From contig NZ_CP102332.1 of NCBI RefSeq assembly GCF_024600715.1, positions 6,696,001 through 6,760,000 of the forward strand: DNA of 64,000 nt. The letters run 5' to 3'. Source of the stretch: Streptomyces changanensis (lineage in GTDB: Bacteria > Actinomycetota > Actinomycetes > Streptomycetales > Streptomycetaceae). The notes below the pieces were generated by a model. The model saw nothing but the letters and a program-made list of their open reading frames with translations. It was not told the origin of the DNA and did no database searches. Positions 53,712-63,902 of the stretch are shown here, one piece after another. Position numbers and translations under genes: made by a program. Every line of letters starts with the position of its first letter. Positions within the stretch are counted from its first letter, which is position 1.

Positions 53712-55181
53712 TCAGCCACGCTTCGCCCGCGGTGCGAGGAGGGCCCTGAAGGGGGTGACCGCGGACGTGTGGGTGTAGAAGATGCCGTACCTTTCGATCT
53801 CCCTCGCGCTCTCCTTGTCGGCTGCCGCGGCGGCGGCCTCGTCCTCGGGCGTGAAATCGGGGGAGGAGGAAAGGAACGTGTGCGTGTACGACCACTCGGG
53901 ATCCAGCGTCCAGCTCGCGGTGACGTAGACAGGGCGGCGCGTCACGTTGAGGACGTTGTTGTTGTGGCGCAACCTGCCGCGGTGGATCAGGGTGTCCCCG
54001 CATACCTCGGGAAGGCAGTGCAGCGTTCCCTCCTCCTTCTTCCACGAATGGTGGGGGACGTAGAACTCCTCGTCGATCCGCCCGCGATCCATCCTCATGA
54101 TCTCCATGCCGAATGCGACCTCCAGCCAGTCGTACCCGGCGTCCTCGGGCAGGTGGAGCACCCTCTCCTTGGTGTGTTCGTCACCCGGCTCGAACCAGGA
54201 GCCGGGACCGACGAACCGTCCGGCCCCGAGAGTGCGCGCATCGGACACCCCGGTGTGGAGGCTCACGTCCTCACCGAATTCCAGGGCCTCCCTCCGCTCC
54301 TTGAGGCCCCCCTTCCTCTTCGCGGTGAACTCCGCCGCGTACCCGTAGAGGGAGTACTCGTCGTTGATGACGCGTGCCGCCACCTTTCCGATGTTCTTCG
54401 CGTGGAGCCGCACCGGCAGGTGGACGATCGGGCGTACCGGGTCGTGCACCGGCTTCCCGAAGCGGGCCGTGAGCCTGAGAAGGACGGGGGTGGCGCTGGG
54501 CTGGTAGACGGCGGAGTACGCCAGATTGACCGTGGCGAGGAGCGCCGTGGCCGCGACTCCGGCCGCGAACCTCTGGGGGTGGGGGAGGCCCTTCCAGGCC
54601 CCCTCCCGCACGAGGGCCTGGAGCGCCCAGACGGACCAGAACCACAGCGGAAGGTACATCAGTAGGTAGGGGGTGTACTCCCTTTCCTGGAACCACATGA
54701 AGAGCAGCAGCGAGTGGGTCGCCAGGGCGATGAGGACCCCGAGGAGGACGACCGCTCCCGTGTACCTGAAGCGGCGCTTGCCCCGGAAATCGAGGGCCGC
54801 CAGTGCCGCCACCCCCTCCACGGCTCCGAAGAGGACGAACGCGAAGCCGGCCATTCGCTGCGCGAAGGTCAGCGCTCCGAAGGCGTCGGGGATGCCGATG
54901 ACCGCGAGCAGGACCATGGAGCCGAGCAGACCGATGACCAGGAACCCGCCACCGATGCGTCTCCGCCACGTACGGTCCGGCCAGACCTCGCTGCCCCCGC
55001 CGCGCCACTGGACGAACCTCCGGTCCCGCACGTCCAGGTCCTTCGGGTGACCGACGCTGCGGAGGACCTTCCGCAACCCCCGCAGCGACCAAGCGCTCCC
55101 GACGGTCGTGCCGCCGACGCTGATCGCGCGCAACCCCCTGCTGTCCGGTGGCTGCACCACCACCTTGGGCCCCTTCTCCAT
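53712..55181 (-). CDS. Hypothetical membrane protein
   Basis: 489 residues. About five hydrophobic segments occur between residues 65 and 230 (IGGGFLVIGLLGSMVLLAVI and others), followed by a soluble C-terminal region (AKNIGKVAARVINDEYSLYG, then PHHSWKKEEGTLHCLPE) with a few conserved-looking aromatic and acidic residues. No family was recognised. It is convergent with the STAND gene, only 27 bases apart. A strong hairpin lies just upstream of its ATG. Confidence 0.7.
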   Translation of the reverse strand: MEKGPKVVVQPPDSRGLRAISVGGTTVGSAWSLRGLRKVLRSVGHPKDLDVRDRRFVQWRGGGSEVWPDRTWRRRIGGGFLVIGLLGSMVLLAVIGIPDAFGALTFAQRMAGFAFVLFGAVEGVAALAALDFRGKRRFRYTGAVVLLGVLIALATHSLLLFMWFQEREYTPYLLMYLPLWFWSVWALQALVREGAWKGLPHPQRFAAGVAATALLATVNLAYSAVYQPSATPVLLRLTARFGKPVHDPVRPIVHLPVRLHAKNIGKVAARVINDEYSLYGYAAEFTAKRKGGLKERREALEFGEDVSLHTGVSDARTLGAGRFVGPGSWFEPGDEHTKERVLHLPEDAGYDWLEVAFGMEIMRMDRGRIDEEFYVPHHSWKKEEGTLHCLPEVCGDTLIHRGRLRHNNNVLNVTRRPVYVTASWTLDPEWSYTHTFLSSSPDFTPEDEAAAAAADKESAREIERYGIFYTHTSAVTPFRALLAPRAKRG

Positions 55182-55202
55182 GGACCCAGGCTCGGACCCC
55201 GT

Positions 55203-55249
55203 CCGGGAGGGTGCATCCGGACCGTGCCATCCGGATGGCACCCTCCCGG
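55203..55249. repeat. Long nested hairpin in the leader of the 53712-55181 gene
   Basis: CCGGGAGGGTGC pairs with GCACCCTCCCGG, and inside ATCCGG pairs with CCGGAT, with a 10-base loop. It begins 22 bases before the minus-strand start codon, so it would fold in that transcript's leader and could affect translation, or act on the DNA. Confidence 0.6.
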
Positions 55250-55959
55250 TCGCGGTCCGGTCAGCGCGCGGCGCGGAAAGGCAGCCGCCCCGACCCCCGC
55301 GGCCCTCGGAAGGCGCCCCGGTTGCAGAGGGAGCACCTGGCGTGCGGGGCTCACGGCCTGAGTCGGCCTGCATGGCCGCGGTCCCGCATCCTGCCGCGCA
55401 CCCGTCCGTCGCCACCCGGCACCCGTCCGTCGGCACCCGCCACCCGGCGGCCGGGGCCGCGGACCGGCCCCGGGTCCGGGCTCCGCCGGCCAGGCGCCGT
55501 GGCCGCGGCTCGGGTCGCCGTCGGGCCGCCGGCCCGATGCTCGGGTCGTACCGGATACGGCTGCTCGTTTCCGCCGTGCTCACCGGCTCCCAGCGGTCCC
55601 GGCCGCTCACCCGTCCGCTGGGCTCGGCGAGAGTCGGCCTGGGGACCGTTCGCCCGCGCGCCGCACCGCGCCGCCGCTCGTACCCCGGCCGGCCGTCGGT
55701 CCCCCCGCCGTCCGGGATGCGGGAGCACGGTCGCCTGGCCAGAGGCCGGGGCATGAGTGCGGGGGGCGCGATCGACGACGGTGTCCTCGTGCCGCTGCGG
55801 CAGTCCGCCGGAGCGCTCGTGCCCTGCCGCTCGCCATCCGCGCTGCGTATCGCCTCAGGCACGTGGACCCCACGCCTGTTGAATCCCGGCTCAGGTATCA
55901 ACCACGTGATAGGGGGTATCAAGAGCGAGATTCGGCCATGATCGTGAAAGGTGCCGCCT
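55250..55959. other. Gene-free stretch with a duplicated segment and an operator-like site
   Basis: CACCCGTCCGTCGCCACCCG and a close second copy (CACCCGTCCGTCGGCACCCG) occur side by side near 55397-55440. TATCA-ACCACG-TGATA (55896-55911) followed by another GGTATCA (55915-55921) lies shortly before the BCCT gene and may bind a regulator. No gene seen. Confidence 0.45.
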
Positions 55960-57708
55960 ATGTCTCAGGAGCAACGTAAACCGGGGCAGAGGATGCGCCT
56001 ACCCGTGAAGGCGGCCCTTCCCGGCCGTCACCCGCACGAGGACAAGGCGCCCGTCACCGACCCGGTCGTCTTCGGTGTGACGGCGGTGCTCACCCTGGGC
56101 TTCGTGATCTGGGGCGCCACGGCGACCGACACGCTGGAGAGCGTCTCCGACTCCATGCTCAACGGCCTCATGCACAACGGCGGCTGGGCGTTCGTCCTGG
56201 CCGCCTCGGGCTTCGTCGTCTTCGCGCTGTGGCTCGCGATCAGCCGGTACGGACGGATCCAGCTGGGGCAGGAGCACGAGAAGCCCGAGTTCAGCACCGT
56301 CTCCTGGGTCGCCATGATGTTCAGCGCCGGCATGGGCATCGGCCTGATGTTCTACGGCGTCAGCGAGCCGCTCGCCCACTACACCACCCCGCCGCCGGGC
56401 ACCGACCCCGCCGACCCGGCGGACGCCATGCAGACGGCCCTCGCCACCACGCTCTTCCACTGGACCCTGCACCCGTGGGCCATCTACGCCGTGGTCGGCC
56501 TCGCCATCGCGTACAGCACCTTCCGGCGCCGGCGGCGGCAGACCATCAGCGCCGTCTTCGTGCCCCTCATCGGTCAGAGGCGCGCCGACGGCGTCCCCGG
56601 CCGGGTGATCGACATCCTCGCCATCTTCGCCACGCTCTTCGGGTCCGCCACCTCCCTGGGGCTGGGCGCGCTCCAGATCGGCAGCGGCATGCACGAGGTG
56701 GGCTGGCTCGACAAGGCCGGGACCGGGCTGCTCGTGACCATCATCGGCGTCCTGACCGTGTGCTTCGTCTTCTCCGCGGTCTCCGGCGTGGAGAAGGGCA
56801 TCCAGTGGCTCTCCAACACCAACATGGTCCTCGCCGTGATCCTCGCCGTCTTCGTCTTCGTCGTCGGCCCCACCATCCTGGTCCTGGACCTGATCCCCAC
56901 CTCGCTCGCCGCGTACTTCGACGAGCTGCCCACGCTGGTCGGTCGTACGGAGGCGTCCACCGGCGGCGGTGACGTCGCCGACTGGCTGAGCAGCTGGACC
57001 GTCTTCTACTGGGCCTGGTGGATCTCCTGGACGCCGTTCGTGGGCATGTTCATCGCCCGCATCAGCCGGGGGCGAACCATCCGCCAGTTCATCGGCGGCG
57101 TCATCCTCGTGCCCAGCACCGTCAGCCTGATCTGGTTCGCCGTCTTCGGCGGGACGGCCATGCGTCTGAGGGAGCGGGGAGACCTCGGGGGCGCGTCCAC
57201 ACCCGAGGCCCAGCTCTTCGGCGTCCTCCAGGAGTTCCCGATCGCCGGCGTGATGAGCCTGCTCGTGATGATCCTGGTCGGCATCTTCTTCGTCTCGGGC
57301 GCCGACGCCGCGTCCATCGTCATGGGCACCCTCTCCCAGAAGGGCACCTTCGAACCGGCCCGGTTCGTCGTCGTCTTCTGGGGCGTGGTGACCGGTGGCG
57401 TCGCGGCCGTGATGCTGCTCGTCGGCGAGGGCAAGGGCGACGCCCTCGCGGGCCTGCAACACCTGACGATCCTGGTCGCCGCCCCGTTCGTCCTGGTGAT
57501 GATCGGCATGTGCTGGGCCCTGATGAAGGACCTCCGCAAGGACCCGCTGATCGTCCGGGGCGAGCTGGCCGAGGAGGCCGTCGAGGACGCGGTGATCGCG
57601 GGGCACGAGAAGTACGCGGGTGACTTCGAGATCCGTATCGGCCCCGCGCGCGACGAGGCGCCCCGGCCCAGCGGGGACCGCGCCCCCAAGAAGGACGAAC
57701 CCGGCTGA
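55960..57708 (+). CDS. BCCT-family betaine/choline/carnitine transporter
   Basis: 582 residues from ATG 55960 (GTG 55951 is 9 bases upstream; GAAAGG gives better spacing to the ATG). Twelve membrane segments and the conserved tryptophan-rich stretch WAWWISWTPFVGMFIAR are present. Charged cytosolic tails at both ends are the places where osmotic stress is sensed in related BetP-type transporters. It takes up glycine betaine or similar osmolytes with Na+ or H+. Confidence 0.92.
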   Translation: MSQEQRKPGQRMRLPVKAALPGRHPHEDKAPVTDPVVFGVTAVLTLGFVIWGATATDTLESVSDSMLNGLMHNGGWAFVLAASGFVVFALWLAISRYGRIQLGQEHEKPEFSTVSWVAMMFSAGMGIGLMFYGVSEPLAHYTTPPPGTDPADPADAMQTALATTLFHWTLHPWAIYAVVGLAIAYSTFRRRRRQTISAVFVPLIGQRRADGVPGRVIDILAIFATLFGSATSLGLGALQIGSGMHEVGWLDKAGTGLLVTIIGVLTVCFVFSAVSGVEKGIQWLSNTNMVLAVILAVFVFVVGPTILVLDLIPTSLAAYFDELPTLVGRTEASTGGGDVADWLSSWTVFYWAWWISWTPFVGMFIARISRGRTIRQFIGGVILVPSTVSLIWFAVFGGTAMRLRERGDLGGASTPEAQLFGVLQEFPIAGVMSLLVMILVGIFFVSGADAASIVMGTLSQKGTFEPARFVVVFWGVVTGGVAAVMLLVGEGKGDALAGLQHLTILVAAPFVLVMIGMCWALMKDLRKDPLIVRGELAEEAVEDAVIAGHEKYAGDFEIRIGPARDEAPRPSGDRAPKKDEPG

Positions 57709-58174
57709 CGGTCACGGCCCGACCGGGGGCCACGGGAGGGGCCCTCGCCGGACACCGCGCGGGCCCCCTCCCGCGTCCCGGGCACCACACGACCGGGTGT
57801 CGGCTCACGGCCTGGCGCCGGAGAGGCCCGGTGGCGGCCGTGCGCGGGTCGCGCCGCGCCCCCGGAGTGGCAGACGCCGCTCGGGGGCGGGTGGAGGGGG
57901 TGTCAGTCTGCGATCTTCATGTAGTGAGGTAGGAGCGGTCGCCCTGGAAGGCGGAGGCTTCGAGTGCGGCGCCGTCCGGGCCGAGTGCTGTACCCCCCCC
58001 CGTGCCGGCCTGGGCCGCGGCCATGCCCACGCCGCTACCCGGCGTCGCCGTCCGTCGCCCCTGTCGCTTGTGCTGGGCGTCGCCGGTGTGGCACCAGTGC
58101 GCAGCCGGAGTGGGATCGGTGGCTTCGAAGAGGTCGGCCGGGGGCAGGGCATGCCGGGTGCGAGGATGGGCGGC
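57709..58174. other. Intergenic region
   Basis: No gene seen. It contains a nine-C run near 57992-58000, a slippage-prone tract just upstream of the RsbQ-like gene. Confidence 0.4.
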
Positions 58175-58978
58175 ATGGACATACGTGGCAGGAACAATGT
58201 GACGGTGACTGGGCGTCCGGGCGCTCCGGTGCTGATGCTCGCGCACGGGTTCGGCTGCGATCAGAACATGTGGCGCCTGGTGGCACCCGAGCTCGCGGAG
58301 CACTTCCAGGTAGTGCTGTTCGACTATGTCGGGTCGGGCCGCTCCGTCCTGTCGGCATGGAGCGAGGAGCGCTATGCCTCCCTGGACGGGTATGCCAGGG
58401 ACGTGGTGGAGATCTGCGAAGAGCTGGATCTCCACGATGTGGTGTTCGTCGGGCATTCGGTCAGCGCCATGATCGGGGTTCTCGCGGCTGCTGCCGCACC
58501 CGAGCGCATCGGTTCCCTGGTGATGGTGGGCCCCTCCCCGTGCTACATCGACGACGATGACTACCGGGGAGGGTTCAGCGCCGCGGACATCGACGAACTC
58601 CTCGAGTCGCTGGAAGCCAACTACTTGGGCTGGTCGGCTGCGATGGCCCCGGTCATCATGGGTAACCCCGACCGGCCGGAACTCGGCGAGGAACTGGCCA
58701 ACAGCTTCTGCGCCACCGACCCCGAGATCGCCCGTGTCTTCGCCCGCACGACGTTCCTCTCCGACAGCCGCGATGACCTGCGTACGGTGAGCGTGCCCAC
58801 TCTGGTCCTGGAGTGCTCCCAGGACGCGATCGCACCGCGCGAGGTGGGCGCTTATGTGCATGCCGCCATCGATGGCAGCACGCTCGTCACGCTCGACGCC
58901 ACCGGGCACTGCCCACAGCTCAGTGCACCGGAAGTCACCACCGAGGCGATCGTCGACTTCGTGCGCACACTGCGGTGA
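58175..58978 (+). CDS. rsbQ-like: RsbQ-like alpha/beta hydrolase
   Basis: 267 residues, close to the family length of 269. Triad: Ser in VGHSVSAMIG, Asp in ECSQDAIAP, His in ATGHCPQLS. MDIRGRNNVTVTGRPGAPVL and LAHGFGCDQNMWRLVAPEL match the RsbQ/KAI2-type branch. In Bacillus, RsbQ works with the PP2C phosphatase RsbP in energy-stress signalling. No PAS-PP2C gene is adjacent, so the partner is elsewhere. ATG with GAGG upstream. Confidence 0.87.
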   Translation: MDIRGRNNVTVTGRPGAPVLMLAHGFGCDQNMWRLVAPELAEHFQVVLFDYVGSGRSVLSAWSEERYASLDGYARDVVEICEELDLHDVVFVGHSVSAMIGVLAAAAAPERIGSLVMVGPSPCYIDDDDYRGGFSAADIDELLESLEANYLGWSAAMAPVIMGNPDRPELGEELANSFCATDPEIARVFARTTFLSDSRDDLRTVSVPTLVLECSQDAIAPREVGAYVHAAIDGSTLVTLDATGHCPQLSAPEVTTEAIVDFVRTLR

Positions 58979-59300
58979 TGTGCCGCACCACGCGGGGCCT
59001 TGGGTAGCCGGAGAGGGCCCCGACGGCATGTGCCGTGACGGGGACCTCGGTTGAGCGGGGGAGCGGTGGCGGCTCGGTTGCCCGCCGCGGGTGTGTGTCG
59101 ACGCGCGGGTCGGCGCGGCCGTGTGTCGACAGTGGCACAGCCGCGGGTGGTGATGGGTGCCGGCGGGAGCGCGCCGCCCAGCGCGGATCCACACCGTCGG
59201 CGGGCCCGCGGCGATGGTCGTGTGCCCGGTCGGTGCCCAGCCCGGGCGGTCACCCGACCGCGGTGTTCGCCTCGTCCGGATCGGCGGGCTGGCTGCCTCT
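58979..59300. other. Intergenic region
   Basis: About 320 bases without a supported gene or strong signal. Confidence 0.4.
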
Positions 59301-59600
59301 TCACGGGGTGTGAAAGTGGATGTGATCACTGGGCAGGACGATCAGATCACCGGCCGCATCGGTCGACATGACGCTCAACCCGTGGCCGGCCAGTACGGCT
59401 GTGACCGCGGTACGAACGATCGACCCCGTGGAGCGGCCCGGGGAGGGCGAGCCACAGATTTCCGAGGCCCCGCCGAGTGCTGTCCAGCGTACGAGCACCC
59501 CGGAGGGGATCTTGCTGACCCGCATACCGGGTGTCTCGTCGTCAGTCGCGTCGACGAGCCGGAATCCGGCGTGCTGGAGCACGCTACGAACATGCGACAT
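59301..59600 (-). CDS. Small hypothetical protein
   Basis: 99 residues starting MSHVRSVLQHAGFRLVDATD. The stretches VSKIPSGVLVRWTALGG and VRTAVTAVLAGHGLSV are like a conserved small protein family in Streptomyces of unknown function. There is no good ribosome site at this ATG or at the upstream GTG (59624), so the start is uncertain. Confidence 0.6.
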   Translation of the reverse strand: MSHVRSVLQHAGFRLVDATDDETPGMRVSKIPSGVLVRWTALGGASEICGSPSPGRSTGSIVRTAVTAVLAGHGLSVMSTDAAGDLIVLPSDHIHFHTP

Positions 59601-60056
59601 CAGGAGGGCAACAGCAGCAGACACGCGGTTCGCTTGCCCCGAATGTGCCCGATCACTCGGTGTGCTTGAACTCCGGGTCCGCTCCCACCATCACGTGCGG
59701 GCCCGGGCCCGCCGTCGCTCTCCTGCCCCCACCCGCCGGTGTCTCCGTCCAGCGCGTCGCGGCTACTGGCCTGCTGTTCCGCAGGCGGCTGTGGTCCGGC
59801 GCTGCCACGCTCGTGCGGGTGGTGACGGCCTGCGGCACGCCGCCCGTCCGTTGCCGCGGCTGTACTGTCAGCCGAGCCGCTGCGCGGGAAGGCACCCGCC
59901 GCTGAAACCCGACCGAGCTGGTGCATCCCGTGAGCACGATATGCCGTTGATTTGTCCGTTTTGTGGGTAATCGTTCAGGTGGATTGCGTCGATCTTGGCG
60001 TGATTCAGCCCGGCGAAGTGCACTACGTACTTCACATAACGGATGGGAAACCTGCT
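59601..60056. other. Intergenic region
   Basis: No supported gene. GAAGT and ACTTC form a weak inverted repeat about 20-35 bases before the next start and might be a regulator site. Confidence 0.4.
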
Positions 60057-60362
60057 ATGACCAGTGCGAACCCGGCCGGTACCCCTGGTCGCCGCGGCGG
60101 CGGTGCCGACGTTTCCGGACACGGGACACGGCGCCTGTCGACCGAGACGAAGTCGGCCCTGAAGACGACGGAGTTCTTCGTCTACGTCGCCTCCGTGATC
60201 GCGGTCCTGATCGCCTCCATGCTGGTCGGCACCGAGGAGGGCCACCTCGACTACTTCCGGGCCGACAAGGCCTGGCTCTACATCGTCATCCTCACCTTCG
60301 GCTACATGATCAGCCGAGGGCTGGCCAAGTCCGGCAGCCGGGACCACTACGACGGCTCCTGA
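60057..60362 (+). CDS. Small membrane protein conserved in Streptomyces
   Basis: 101 residues. After a Gly-rich N-terminus, RLSTETKSALKTTEFFVYVA leads into the first membrane helix (IAVLIASMLVG). A second helix (WLYIVILTFGYMISRGLA) is followed by KSGSRDHYDGS. This is a common conserved hypothetical in the genus, probably with the N-terminus in the cytosol. The function is unknown. Purine-rich GGATGGGAAA precedes the ATG. Confidence 0.75.
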   Translation: MTSANPAGTPGRRGGGADVSGHGTRRLSTETKSALKTTEFFVYVASVIAVLIASMLVGTEEGHLDYFRADKAWLYIVILTFGYMISRGLAKSGSRDHYDGS

Positions 60363-61662
60363 CACCGCCCAGCGCAAGACGAGAAACAGCACCCGATGGG
60401 CGCGGCGGGCCTGAACTGAGCCCGGGGCGGGGTTCGCGTGCGCTCCGTACCCTACGGCGCACCGCGATCTGCCGTCCTTCGCTGGTGCACCGCCGGACCC
60501 CGGCCGTCGACGCGCCCGTCCACTCAGGCCCCCGCCCCGGCCCGCGGCCCGGTCACGCCAGGTCGGCTCGCGGCAGATCCGCCGGTGCTCCGGCACGCGG
60601 TTCGGCTCGGTACCGCGGGGGCTGCCGTGCGAGGCGTAGCGGTGACCTGCCCAAGCCCGCCACCCGCCTGGCCACCCTGCTCCTCCTCGTCGACGACGTC
60701 AACGGATCACAGCTCTACGCGTCGCGCTCCGGCTCCGGGCACCGGCGAGCCGCCGACGTCCGGCGGCTCGTCTCCGTACGGGTCCCCGCCCCGGCAGACG
60801 GGGCCCAAGACGCGGCGCTGCCGGACGGCCTGCCACGGGGGTGACCGGGCACCGCGCCCAGGGCGGTCCGGTCCCAACGTCGCCCTCGGGTTCGTCGCAG
60901 AAAGCGAACCGCGCGGACGGGCCGGGTCGGGCGGACGGGCGGGAGTCAGCGCGTTCGCCGGCTTCCACCAGGCGCCGGCGAAGGCTGCGCGGCTGGGCGG
61001 TGGGACGGTGGCAGCCGGGAACTGAGGCGCCCGCCGCCGGAGGTCCGCCGGCGGTCCGTCCCGCTCGGCTGGCAGGTGTACGAGCCCGGTCGGTTGCGCG
61101 TGCGCCTATCGAGCGGTGCGGAAAAAGCCCCTGGCCCTGGTCTACGCGGAGGTCCGGCCCTCCGGCGCTGGACGGCCCGGGGGAGCGGGGGAGCGGGGGG
61201 CGCCGACGGCGCCGCCGCCCTGTCGGGCATGGCGATGTCCGTGTCAGCCGCCTGCAGCAGAATGCCGCCCATGAGCAGCGCCTCCCATGGTGCTTGCTGC
61301 GGTGCACGGGTCCACGGCCCCTGCCTGGTGTCGTCGCACCGGCCCGTCCTGCGACCAGCTCTTGGTCGGCAGGCCGGACACCCCCGCGCGCGCCACGGCG
61401 CAGGCCGGCGCCGGCGCCATCAGCGCAGGTAGGGCAGTCGGCCGGGCCTGGCGCCGGGTGAGCCCGCGTCAACTCCGCTGCCCGGCGCATGCCTTGCACA
61501 CTGGCGGGGGAAGGGGCTATGAGGTGCGGACGGCTTGCCGACTGCGCGTTCGCTGCCGGTCGATGGGTAGCGAGGTGGCGGGAGGCACCGGCGGCCGGTC
61601 GTGTCCCCTGCCGTAGCATCGGGGTGTTTGCACTGATGCCGATGTTTCGCAGGGGGAACGGC
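60363..61662. other. Gene-free stretch
   Basis: About 1.3 kb without a convincing gene on either strand. A perfect 10-bp hairpin (CGAGCCGCCG-ACGTC-CGGCGGCTCG) lies at 60746-60770. Some frames look like degraded protein, but none match a family. Confidence 0.5.
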
Positions 61663-62703
61663 ATGGCCGGCAAGGCGCAGGGGCGGCAGTCCAGGATGCC
61701 CGCGCTCATGGCGGCCGGGGTGGCGGCGGCCCTGGCGGCCACCGGGCTCGGACTGTGGGCCACGGACAGCGGGCCCTTCCGGGACACCTACTGCTGGGGT
61801 GCCTGGCAGCAGGACAGCGGACCGGAATTCCTGGGCGAGGGCGCGCTCGCGAGGTCCGGGGCCGAGCGCCGGGCCACGGAGTCCGCTCCGCCTTCCGCCG
61901 ACGAGCCGCACGGCACCTGCACGGTCGAGGTCGCTTCGACGGACGTTCGCGCCACGTTCCATCGGAAGCTCGTCCTGGAGTACGGAGCCGTGCCCGCTGG
62001 GGCACGCGAGCGCCAGGCTTGGATCGCCCGGTACCTCCACGGTTCCGCTTCCCCGCTGCCCGACGAGCTCCCCGGATTCGCCGCCGGCGACCGGGCCGTG
62101 CTCGTGCTGCCCTCCTCGTGCGACGTCGAGGGCAGACCTGCGGCGGTGACGATCCGCACCGAGAGGGACAGAGGTGGCGGCTTCGACATCGGCCCTCGGA
62201 TCGAGGTGGCAGGCATGCTGCTGGCCGCGGCCCGGACCGCGGCGCGGGAAGCGGGCTGCGCACCTGCCGCACCCGCGGCCATGTCCTCGCCCATGGTGAA
62301 GGTCGCCGGGAAGGACGAGCTGGCCGGTACCCCGTTGTGCCGGATTCCCGGTCTGGTCTTCGAGTTCGGCAAGACGGCCTCCTACGAGGAGCAGGTGGGT
62401 GTGGTCGGTGACCGCCTCCAGACCTGCTCGGTGTGGTCCGTCAGAGGGCAGGTGCAGGACGAGCCGGCAGCGCAGTTCGTGATGGCGGGTGAGCCGCGCA
62501 TAGCGGCGCTGTTCGAGGGGCTGCCCGAGGGCGTCGACAGGGGACTCGTGCGTACCGTCTGCGACGGCCGGCGCACCGTCTTCTACGGGCGGGTCGAGCC
62601 GGGACTGCAAGGGCGCGGCCGCCCCGGCGACCGGCAGGTGTTCGAGAACTTCGTCGCATCCGTGAGCAAGCGCATCGGGTGCGGGGCCGGGGGAGGGGCG
62701 TGA
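61663..62703 (+). CDS. Membrane-anchored extracellular hypothetical protein A
   Basis: 346 residues from ATG 61663 (GGGGGA upstream). A membrane segment (MPALMAAGVAAALAATGLGL) places the rest outside the cell. The extracellular part has scattered cysteines (DTYCWGAW, PHGTCTVE, LPSSCDVEG, KRIGCGA) likely to form disulfides. No family was recognised. It is coupled to the next gene by a TGATG overlap and has similar layout, so they are probably paralogues that work together. Confidence 0.75.
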   Translation: MAGKAQGRQSRMPALMAAGVAAALAATGLGLWATDSGPFRDTYCWGAWQQDSGPEFLGEGALARSGAERRATESAPPSADEPHGTCTVEVASTDVRATFHRKLVLEYGAVPAGARERQAWIARYLHGSASPLPDELPGFAAGDRAVLVLPSSCDVEGRPAAVTIRTERDRGGGFDIGPRIEVAGMLLAAARTAAREAGCAPAAPAAMSSPMVKVAGKDELAGTPLCRIPGLVFEFGKTASYEEQVGVVGDRLQTCSVWSVRGQVQDEPAAQFVMAGEPRIAALFEGLPEGVDRGLVRTVCDGRRTVFYGRVEPGLQGRGRPGDRQVFENFVASVSKRIGCGAGGGA

Positions 62704-63902
62704 TGTCCGGCATGGACGGCGGCAGCCGTGAGAAGGGTGCCGGCGCTGCTGGTGAGGGCCTCGAGGCGGATCGCGGTGCCCAGGCCCCCGCTCGGCCGCC
62801 CTTCCTGAGGCGGCTGCTGCGGAGCCGTACAGTCCGTGCGGCCGTCGCCGCCGGAACCGCGGGCGCCCTCCTCGGCGCCGGGACCGTTGCTTGGCGCACC
62901 GACTCCCTGCCCGTGCTGAGCCACGCGGCCGTTCCCTGCTGGGACTCCTTCGACGACGTGACGATGGAGCAGCTGTTCGGTGGTCGCGAGACCAGGGTCG
63001 AGGAACAGGCCCTGGAGAACGACCCGCTTGATCTGGGCTTGTCGTACGGGCAGTGCCGCATCACCGGCTACGACGACGGTGAGGCCGCGCAACAGCTCAC
63101 CGTGCGGGTACACGCGCTGGACGGGCTGCGCGGCTCCGACGCCCGGCAGTGGCCCGAGGAGTTCCTCACCGCCGACATGGTGGGCATGGGAGCGGGGCTG
63201 CCCGGAATGACCTCGGCGTCCCGGGCGTGGCTGGCACTCCCGGAGAGCTGCACGGGCCCAGCGGGGGACACCCGCGCGCCGACGGTGGTCGACGTCGGCA
63301 CGGGGAGGGCCGGTTTCGACTCTGGACATCAGGGGGAGGACCGTGCCGCCCTGACCCGCGCGGTCGTGGCCGCGGCGAACGGTGTCTTGCGGGATATGGG
63401 GTGCTCCGGGGCGTACCGGGTGCCGGACCGGCTCCCGGAGCTCACCGACCGGAAGGCCGCCACTGCGCAGTCCTTCTGCGGGGTCAAGGGCCTCACCCTG
63501 CCCACCGTGTACCGCGAGGACCTGACGTGGACGCGCGTCAGCGGTGGCAGCGCGGAGACGGCGCGCGTGTGCGATGCGGGCTACAAGACCCTGGGCGTCG
63601 CTGTCCGCATGACGACCGTGGTCGATCCGGCCTTGAGCGTGATGTTCTCGCGCGACCTGCTCCGCGGAGGCACCCACATCAGAGGGACCAAGGGGTACGG
63701 CACGGTGAACGAGACGCGCGCCGTGTACGCGGCCGCGTGCCAGACCGGTCGTGTGATCTTCTTGATCGAACAGAAGGACCGCCCGAGCGACGGCGTTTTC
63801 GACCTCACCCGGACACTGCTGCCCGCGTACGTCGCCGCCGAGGCCGAACGCATCGGGTGCGGCCCGGAGAAGGTCACCGTCACCACCCCGGTCCGCCAGT
63901 GA
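62703..63902 (+). CDS. Membrane-anchored extracellular hypothetical protein B
   Basis: 399 residues. A cytosolic N-terminus, then a membrane helix (VRAAVAAGTAGALLGAGTVA), then a large outside part with cysteines in similar places to protein A (AVPCWDSF, YGQCRITG, LPESCTGP, RIGCGPEK). The ATG overlaps the upstream stop (TGATG). The pair may form a complex or bind a shared ligand; nothing more can be said. Confidence 0.75.
   Translation: MSGMDGGSREKGAGAAGEGLEADRGAQAPARPPFLRRLLRSRTVRAAVAAGTAGALLGAGTVAWRTDSLPVLSHAAVPCWDSFDDVTMEQLFGGRETRVEEQALENDPLDLGLSYGQCRITGYDDGEAAQQLTVRVHALDGLRGSDARQWPEEFLTADMVGMGAGLPGMTSASRAWLALPESCTGPAGDTRAPTVVDVGTGRAGFDSGHQGEDRAALTRAVVAAANGVLRDMGCSGAYRVPDRLPELTDRKAATAQSFCGVKGLTLPTVYREDLTWTRVSGGSAETARVCDAGYKTLGVAVRMTTVVDPALSVMFSRDLLRGGTHIRGTKGYGTVNETRAVYAAACQTGRVIFLIEQKDRPSDGVFDLTRTLLPAYVAAEAERIGCGPEKVTVTTPVRQ

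Noticed and set aside
55999..57606. 535-residue minus-strand frame opposite the BCCT gene
   Set aside because: Highly acidic, repetitive antisense translation typical of shadows of membrane-protein genes.
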